From Akebia trifoliata (lineage: Eukaryota; Streptophyta; Magnoliopsida; Ranunculales; Lardizabalaceae): a stretch of DNA of 64,000 nucleotides. The notes below the pieces were generated by a model, which saw only the letters and a program-made list of their open reading frames with translations, ran no database searches and was not told where the DNA came from. The stretch covers positions 44,717,220 to 44,781,219 of the forward strand of contig CM030714.1 in assembly GCA_017979445.1 (NCBI GenBank), in the 5' to 3' direction. This document shows positions 36,501-45,500 of the stretch, piece by piece. The first letter of the stretch is position 1. Every line of letters starts with the position of its first letter. The position numbers and the translations under genes are program-made.

Positions 36501-39500
36501 GAAGCAGAATATAGAGTTCGCGGGGACTACCTTCGACGATTTTGTTTTTAGATGGGACTCTTTATGTAATCAGTGATGTTGTTTTTGTTTTTTTTGTTTT
36601 TTCTTTGATTTGCTACTTTTTGCTTGTTGTTTGTTCTTGAGGCTCTCTCGGCCTCTCTCTTTGTAGTTCTCCTTCTTTTGCTCAATACATTATACTTTTC
36701 AAAAAAAAAAAATTTTAGCTGGCCATTACACCGATTAGATGTAAAAAATGATTTTTTAAATGGAGATCCTGAGGAGGAGGTCGCTATGACTCTACCACCT
36801 GAGTTTGAGGGAAAGACCAAACAAAGTCTATAGACTAAAAAAGTCTTTATATGGTCTCAAACAGTCCCCTAAAGCTTGGTTTGAGAGATTTGGGAGAATT
36901 GTGAAGAGTTGTGGCTATTGTCAGAGCCAAGCTGATCATACCATGTTCTACAAACACAGTAGAGAAGGCAAGGTTGCAATTTTAATTATCTATGTGGATG
37001 ATATAATCTTGACAGGTGATGACAATGAAGAATTGGAGAGACTAAAAAGAGAGACTTGTAGCTGACTTCGAGATCAAGGATTTGGGTGCATTAAAATACT
37101 TTCTTAGAATGGAGTTTGCTAGATCCAAAGAAGGTATATTTTTGAATCAACGTAAATATATTCTTAATTTACTTGATGAGACAGGTCTGCTAGGGTGTAA
37201 ACCAGCCGAGACACCCATTGAGCCCAACCTTAAGCTACAGCCTTCTAAAGATAAAGAAGTTCTGAATAGTGAGTAATAGTAGAGACTTGTTCGAAGACTT
37301 ATCTACTTTACATACACGTCCAGATATAGCATTTGTAGTCAGCATGGTTAGCCAGTTCATGCATTCACCTGGACAAGAACATTTTGATGCAGCTTATAGA
37401 ATTCTCAGATACCTAAAAGGGACCCTAAGAAGAGGTCTACTGTTAAAAAACTGTGGGCATTTGCAAGTTGAAGCCTATACTGATGCGGATTTGGTTGGGA
37501 GTGCTATTGATAGACAGTCAACTTCTGGTTACTGCACGTTTGTTGGAGGCAACCTTATCATCTAACGGAGTAAAAAGCAGAATGTGGTACCAAGAAGTAG
37601 CGTAAAGGCCGAGTTTAGATCAGTTGCTCATGAAATTTGTGAGTTGTTGTGGATTAAGAGACTATTGAAGAGTTGAAGACCTCTAATTCGTTACCTATGA
37701 AAGTGTACTGTGACAATAAAACTGCAATTTTGATCACTCACAATCCAGTGCTTTATGACAGAACAAAGCACGTGTAGGTAGACAAACACTTCATCAAGGA
37801 AAAGCTCAAAAACGGATTGATCTGTATGTTGTACATTTCTAGCACCGAGCAAGTTGCAGATGTGGTTACAAAGGGACTTCCTACAAGACAGTTGGACAGA
37901 CTAATTGATAAGCTGGCTATGGAGGATATCTTCAAAAAAGCTTGAGGGGGAGTGTTAATATTACCGAATATTAGGAGTTTTGCTAGCTGTGAATATTTGC
38001 TGTAAATAGAATATTAATCAATGTTGTAAATTAGGAAATTAGTTAGGCCAGCTAGCTATTGTAATCAGTTTCCTGATTTTGTGTTTGTACCATCTCCTAT
38101 AAGGAGAACCAGTGTAAACTTGTGAAAGAGGAATGCTAATACAAAAAAGTTTATTCCATATTTTCGACCCTTTCAAGTTTAGATTTGTTTAACCAAATCA
38201 TCAAAATCCCAATAGGAAGGTTTATCCAAAAAATAATCCTTACAGGATGCTTCCAAATGGACTAGGACAAATGCAAATAGCGGAACTTCAAATTCAGGCG
38301 ATGTGTAACAGGTCTGGTATTTATTTTTAGAAACTCTAACGATGGTAGTAGAAACTAGAGGAGAAGAAAAAGAAGATGGAAATTTTTTTTTTCTTGATAG
38401 GTACAACAGAATTTTGGAATAAAACATAGAAAGCCATGCCCAGCGTCTGGTATCGTGTTTGTGCAGAAGATTGACAGAAACCAATCAGATTGGGAAACAA
38501 TAGCAATTGTTATGATATTCTGCAGATCTTGTCTTATTTTGTTATGTATAAAACTGATAATGCTGCAGGAGAAACAAAAATTGTTTCAACTGTACAGCCC
38601 CCTGAATAAAATTCAGCTATGCTATATGTGATCTAAAGAGTAACTTAATTGGCAGAGTCAATTGATCAAAGAGGACTCCATCGCTAGGTTGTTCCACTCA
38701 TGTCACACGATCACTGGATATGGTTGCAAGGTAAAGGTAATGTGTTCTCACTGAAATCTTTTTACAAGCCCATTTTTTGGAAGGCACAAAAAAAAAAAAA
38801 AAAAAAACTTTTTACCAGTCCTTGTCTGATAATAACACATATTCTACCTTTCCATCTTCATCCATTTGGAATCAGCTTGAGCCCATATAAGGTTTCCTTT
38901 TACATATGGTCAGCTGCCATGATTCTTACAACAGATGACCTTATTCATAAAAGGATCACATTGGTTGACTACTGTTACATGTGCAAAACAGGCAAATCGC
39001 TTAATCATCTCGTAGTCCATTGCAACTTTGTTCACATTATTTGGTCTCATTTCTTTCGTCTTTTCCAAACCAATCTGGTTCTTCCAGCAGTACAGTTTTT
39101 GAGGCAAAATAGGATTCTTTGGTCTTTGATTCCAATTGCCATTTGTTGAGGGTTGTGGAAGGAGCAATAGCTGGGTTTTCACTGAGAAATAGTAGGATTC
39201 TGAACACTTTATTATCAACATCTTGGGGATGTTGCTCTATTGGTGCAACAGTTCGAAGACTTAAAGGGAGTCTTTTTTGAGGATTTTGTTTTTAATTGGG
39301 ATTTGGTTTGTAATGAGAGTAGGTAGCTGATTGTGTCTTTCTGATGTTTTTGGTTGGTCTTATGTTGTTCCTGTCCCTAGTCTTGTAGGGACTGCTTTGT
39401 AGGTAGGTCCTCTTGCCCTTCACCCTTTTTGGTAATATATCTTATATGGTTTTTTTAACATGTGCCCTAAGGGCACATGTTAAGCTGCATTAGAAACACT

Positions 39501-42500
39501 TTGAAAATTGAATTTCCTATAAAAAAATGCCTTCAATATTTTTTTTAAAAACCAAATATACCCTCAAATGCTTATTTCCAAGGTGTATTAAATGCAGCTT
39601 AACGTGTGTTAACAAAATCCATCTTATATTTATCAAGAAAAAACTACATAATTTTTTTCAATAGTATTATTCTAACCCAAAAAACAAAAATCAACATTTC
39701 ACCTGGATTGAACCGAAAATAGTGTATTTCAGGAAGCATAGGTAGCAATGTGTAAAGTGCTTCCTCCACCCGATCCACTGAGCATGCACTCTCAATCAGC
39801 ACCTGACCAGTATCCATATAACGCCACCCACCCTTTCGAGTCTACATAAACACACTCATTAAATGAAGAAAAAATGAATAGACCCAACAAGGTCCACACC
39901 ACTGTAACTCCCAAATAAGTAGATTTAAGTAGGTAAAGCTTATATGGATGGAAATAATTTGTTTGAAGCCTTCTCCTAGTCTAATGTAAATTATTCATTT
40001 AAATCTAGCAAGAAACCCAATTGGGGTAGCCAGCAATATTTAAGAGTTTTCCTACCAAACAATGTACAAGTAGGTAGTCTGATGTTGGTGCTTACTTGTA
40101 TGATTTTAGACAACTTTCCATTGTTTTCAATAATATATAGAAAATTAAGAAAATAAAAATGCATTAATTTAAAAAATATATATTTGAAGATTGGGTGTAG
40201 AATTTAAAATCTAAAAATGTATTTGGAACAAAATAAAAGGACACTGGTATCATACTTGAGGTTGGAAGTTTATAATAACACCTCAATTTAGATTTGGAAA
40301 TGGTGATAATGACGCCATACAAATTGTAATGACATCATCATTCCAACATGCAACATTTCAAGATAAAGTTGCCACTATCACCTTACAACCATCAATGAAA
40401 CCATTTTTAATTGAGGCTTTAACCCAAATATTTTGGAGTTGGCTAAAAGAAGTTTGTTCCTTTATTCAACGCTGTCCAAAGCCACACCTTCTGTTATTGG
40501 AGTGTATATGAACACTTTTTTATAATAAAAAAATTCATTTGAGACAGAATCCTGAAAAACCTCTTGCACAAATAAGAAACAATTCCTCAGTTACCTTAGT
40601 TGGAACAGAACCACATCCAATGGAAACTAAACAGTCAATTTTTGTATCAGGCCATAGAAGTTGTGCTTCTCTTATAGCAAAAATAGTAGGATTATTTGCT
40701 ACAATCGCCCCATCTTGCCAGCGGTTAACATCTGTAAAAGTAAGGGAGCAAAAGAACATTTAGGACCAGAATGAACTGCAATGGTGTGGTTGAGCCACAC
40801 TCCCAGGCTCCAAAAATGTACTACTTTTTTCTATTTTAACACATTTATCTTTATAAAAAAATAGAAACCAAAAGAATGACTTATTTCAAGTAAGAATAAT
40901 AAGAAAATACCATCAGAGTAATCATCAAGATAATATGGAGCAGCAGATGACGCTCTTATAGCCTGCCAAATATGATGTTTACAGCTTCCAACAAAGGCAC
41001 TAGTAGCTGCTGTTCCAATCCCATTACTAGCTGGAATTTCTGTTGTTCCTAAAGCCATCTCCGGTGTGCCAGCAGGATACTATAATGTGAAATGAACAGA
41101 GGTCAGACAAGAAGAAGGAAAAGATATATGCTTGAGATTTCTAGAATGTTGCAAAATCATATACAAGTAACTATTCTCCCAAGTAAAGATATGTCCATTT
41201 CAAAAAACTTAGGATACCTTTGTTACGCACCTGATAATTACGGAACAGGAAAGGCTGAGCTGGCATCTGGCTAACCAGTGTTGCTACTACAAAAACTTTG
41301 GGAATGCTTTTCACAGCCGACTCTATTAACAGGTCGCCATCCTCGTCAGCACACATCTCTTCCAGCAACCGCTCAAATTGATCTGCGTTATGCTGCAAGA
41401 CAGTTTAAGATCAGGTGCCCCGTTATTGGGCTTAGTCATAAATCTCATTTTCAGGAATTAATTCAAAAAGAAAACTCCCAAATATTACTTTTCCTCCAGG
41501 TTTTTTGTGACAGGTGAAGGGAAATCATAAAAAGAAAAATAGGAAATTTACATATCAAAAGTTTACAAAAGAAAAAGGAAAGAAAATAAGTTAAATAAAC
41601 TCATGGGATTACAAATATAAATATCTCATTAACTCTCAGTCTCCCTAGGAGATTTTTGAGAGTTAATGTGATAAAAGAACATCCATTTCCTGCAAGATAT
41701 GCAACCTTTTGTCAAGAAATATGATTTTTTATTTATTTATTGCTAAACCTGTTTTTAAATCTATATTTCAAAAAATATCCATATCTAAGTGATGATGATC
41801 CAAAGCCAAAAAGAAAGGAATGTGAATTTTCCATACTTTAGATCCATGGACAACAACTCTAAAACTCTGTGATGAACTTTTATAGAGTTGATCAAATTTT
41901 TCTCTCCAAGTTGCAGCTTCATTGTCCTTCGGGATAGGTTCAGCAAACACAAGTTTCCCTGAGGAAACACAATTGTAGAATGGTATGAATAAATTAAGAA
42001 TAAAAATGAGACCTAGGACATAAGTGTCATAATGCAATGTATATACCAAGCTTCTTGTATATTTCTTCACACTGATCCAAGGTCATCTGTTTGATTCCAA
42101 GAGCAACAGCAAGCATACCACCAGTTGATGTACCACAAATAAGATCAAACATCTCTTGTATACGCTTCCCAGTTCCTTGTTCAATTTTTCTAAGAATCTG
42201 GACAGTTGCCAGACCTTTCATGCCACCCCCATCCATTGAAAGTATACGCAACCCTTGCTTCCCAATTTGTCTCCCTTTTAGTGCTCGGCGCAGATTTTCA
42301 TTCTCCCCTAAGTAGGGGCAAAGGAACAGGAAAAATTAATATTTACAGGAACTCAAAAAAAGAAAAAAAGAGAGCAGATATATGAGATCAAAGAAGCAAA
42401 CCAAGGATTGCCAAAGCACGGGCAGCAGCTTTATTCACACGGGGCTCAGGTGCAACCATCAAGTGGAGTAGAAGTTCACGCAAACTTTCAGAAGTAACTA

Positions 42501-45500
42501 GAATGCGACGATTTTCCAAACAGAAGGCCAAATTACCAACAGAAAGTAGAGCTAATCTTTGAACCTGACAAAAGATAAGTTCCAATATTGTGCGCCCATG
42601 TCATAGGTTTAAGACATAAAGTTTTCTTTAAAAAAGAAAGAAATAAAAGGAAACCATGTAAATTTCAACAATATAGTTATAAACTTGCCTCTGCGTTTTT
42701 GTGGCCACATAACACTTTCAGCGATCTCAATACATCCTTGGTCAACATTTTTCGAGCTACACCATCGGAGGCAAAGGCTAAGTTGACCACAACTTGCAAC
42801 ACAGAAATTAATTCTTCTGGGACCACAGATTTCAAGACTGATTCAATAGGCTGCATAATATCAGACTTCATCAACTGCATTGCCACAGAAACATCCGCAG
42901 CGAGTGATGAAAGAGCGGAGCATGCTTGTTCAACCTGCCACAAGGAAGAGCAAGTTGAATTAATCCCAAGGCAAGAACATTCGATCAATACAACTAACCA
43001 AAGCTACGGTTACATACATACCACATGGCGATCATCACTGCTTATCATACTTATAAGTTGCCGCACAGCATTCTCATCTTTACCAACAACAACACGATTT
43101 CCATGGTCTTGCATGATTTTGGCCAGTGCAGATGCTAATAAAGGATGATGGCAAGAAGAAAAACGGAAAATAAGAGAGAAGAAGGCACTCAGTTTGTGCC
43201 TAGATGCAATGAAATAGGAGCTGTTCTCCGTCTGTGACCACCAAAAAAGATCTTTTACCGGATAAAATTCGATGAATTTAATGACTTACTAAACATATCT
43301 GCACCATCTATTACCTCTATTTGCACGTTCACAGACTTTAAATTTTCATCTGCCACAATCCTGATATTTGCAAGAGACAAGTGGCACAGTTTGTGCAGGG
43401 GCAATATTTCCGGCAGGAATTCAAGGGGATTGCCAAATAGCCTAAGAACACGTAGCTCAGCCATAGCCCTGCCATTAATTGAAGATGAATATTTTACATT
43501 AGAGAGTAAATTTTAGACCCTATAAGCAACATCAAACAGAAAGCGGTGAAAGAAATGAAAGGAAGATTCAAGATGTTGATTGCTTGTTGAATGACCTGAA
43601 ATCAAGAAGGGGGCGGACAAGTTTGTTATGTTCCAGAGACAACTCCACTAATCCAACACACTGCCTGAGCTCTACTGCTTACAGGTTTCAAACAGGATCA
43701 CACAAGTGAAAAGAAATCATGCATAAGACTAAATTGACCTAGACTGAATCCAAGTTTACCAGGTATTGAGATCAGCATGTTGTTGTCAACTCCGAGTACT
43801 TTCAAATTTTTCAGTTCACCAAGCTCCGGTGGCAAAAGGGATAGCTTATTGTTATCAAGATATAGCTTCTCAAGAAGTGGCAATCGAGTTAATTCTACTG
43901 GAAGTACCTGATAATATGTCAAAAAATCAACAAGTATGTAAGAAAACTCTGACTATGATTAATAACCCAAGTATTTTTCTTGAAAGCCCCCCCCCCCCCC
44001 CCCCCCCCCCCACCCCACACACACACACACAAAATAAATTGAATTAAAAAAGAAGAAGATTCAGCTCCCTAATTCATGTCCAACAAAAAGAGGTTCTTAC
44101 TAAATTAGGAACTGAAACAATATCATTGGCCTTGAAATCACAGAATACCATGTCATATGCCCTAGGTTCTCTAAAACATTCATTCTTCGAACCTTAAGTA
44201 AGTTCCCAGATGAATGGTGGAGCATAACTTGATAAATCTTGTATTATTTGACTAGCATCACAGAACTTTTATCAAGGAAAAATATTACAACCACCAAACA
44301 GAAGTTCTAACAGCTTCAAAGGAAAACATACATATACCTCGTTTATCCATGTCTAGATCTGCCAAAAACAAGACGCTGACTTCAAAGAAAAAAAAAAAAC
44401 ATTCAAAACCCTCACTGAAGGATTTGTGAAATCCAGGATGGTGGAAACCCAACTATCCATCTAGATCTAAATAGTAGTCATGATGAACAAGTAGACAAAA
44501 AATCATTTTTGCAAAATTTTCTTCTAACTATCAATATCGATTTATTGGCCAAGATAATAGAACAAGCTAAGATATGTGCCTAAGCTCAAACACGTGAGGC
44601 CCGCACCAAAACAAGAACTTATGCCCACAACATTGCTCTTTTTTATTTCTTTTTCTTTTTTCCTGGATAGCTTCAATGGGATAGTTTGGTTTGGCTACTA
44701 TTCAGGGGTGGATGAACAAAATTGCATCCTGTAACAAAAATCCCATGTTACTGATTACAAGTTCAAGGACTTTGAGCCATAGATTAGTTGGTTGACATAT
44801 TGTAATGTAACGTTGAGGTTGTGGATTGAAGCAATAAAAAAAGCCCTCAAACTCTTGGTAATCAAAGCACTTATTTGGGACTTCTAACACTCATTACACA
44901 TTAAAATTACTAATATATCGAGATTAACATTGCAACAAGATAGCTCAAATGCAATCATTTAATCCCATTGCAAATTGAAACAAAGTACACAATAATTCAT
45001 GGAACAACCAATAATTCCTTAAACCATAAAACTCATTTGCCCCCATGGTTTTAAAATTCGGTTTTGTGTCACGTCTTGTCCATGCCTGATACCGAGTCAT
45101 CTTGGATGAGTTTTCCGATACGTTTGAGATGTCTCGCTCAACAATGAGAAAAATGAACGTGGGGTTTTAAATCTCATCCTATACATTGACTTGTCTGTCC
45201 ATCTCGTCCATGCCTGATAACAAGACGAGTCGGGCAATATGTCTCGGTTTCAGATGAGTTTTGAAACCATGTTTGCTCCATAAATCAAAGACGGCAACTT
45301 TATAAACCAAACAAACTTAATTGAAAGTAAAAAATCATAAATCCCAATTTAATTCTACAAAAATAACGAAACTCACAGACAAGCTGCATCCACAGAGACT
45401 GAGCCTGGTAACGCTCTTCCAATGCTCTGCAAAACCCCATAATCCATCACCAAGACCAGCCGATGGTGCCAGATTCGACCGAACCAACCGAGTCAAAACT

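Larger units (their letters stand above)
29542..36709 (+). mobile_element. Full-length LINE (L1-type) with two intact ORFs
   Basis: About 7.17 kb, inserted antisense to pPLAI within a Copia relic. It is flanked by a 13-bp target duplication, aaattttagctgg, at 29529-29541 and 36710-36722 (the right copy overlaps the poly(A)). It has a short 5' UTR (~110 bp), ORF1, ORF2, a short 3' UTR and a terminal A tract (36701-36712). Intact ORFs and matching duplications suggest a relatively recent insertion. Confidence 0.93.
27883..39702. other. Intron 13 of pPLAI, an 11.8-kb transposon nest
   Basis: Separates the exon ending ...YFRFNP from the exon starting VDERCGMELDETDP. From left to right it contains a LINE remnant (28055-29020), the left part of a Copia element (29021-29541), a full-length LINE (29542-36709), the right part of the Copia (36723-38165), another LINE remnant (38660-39430) and a small foldback (39449-39620). 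Confidence 0.9.
43908..45376. other. Intron 1 of pPLAI
   Basis: A 1.47-kb intron with a 25-C tract and (CA)n repeat (43987-44032), a SINE head (44772-44845) and a CATGG-family MITE (45044-45271). Confidence 0.85.

Noticed and set aside
42588..43148. 186-aa plus-strand ORF
   Set aside because: Antisense shadow of pPLAI exons 5 and 6 and the introns on either side; no family similarity.
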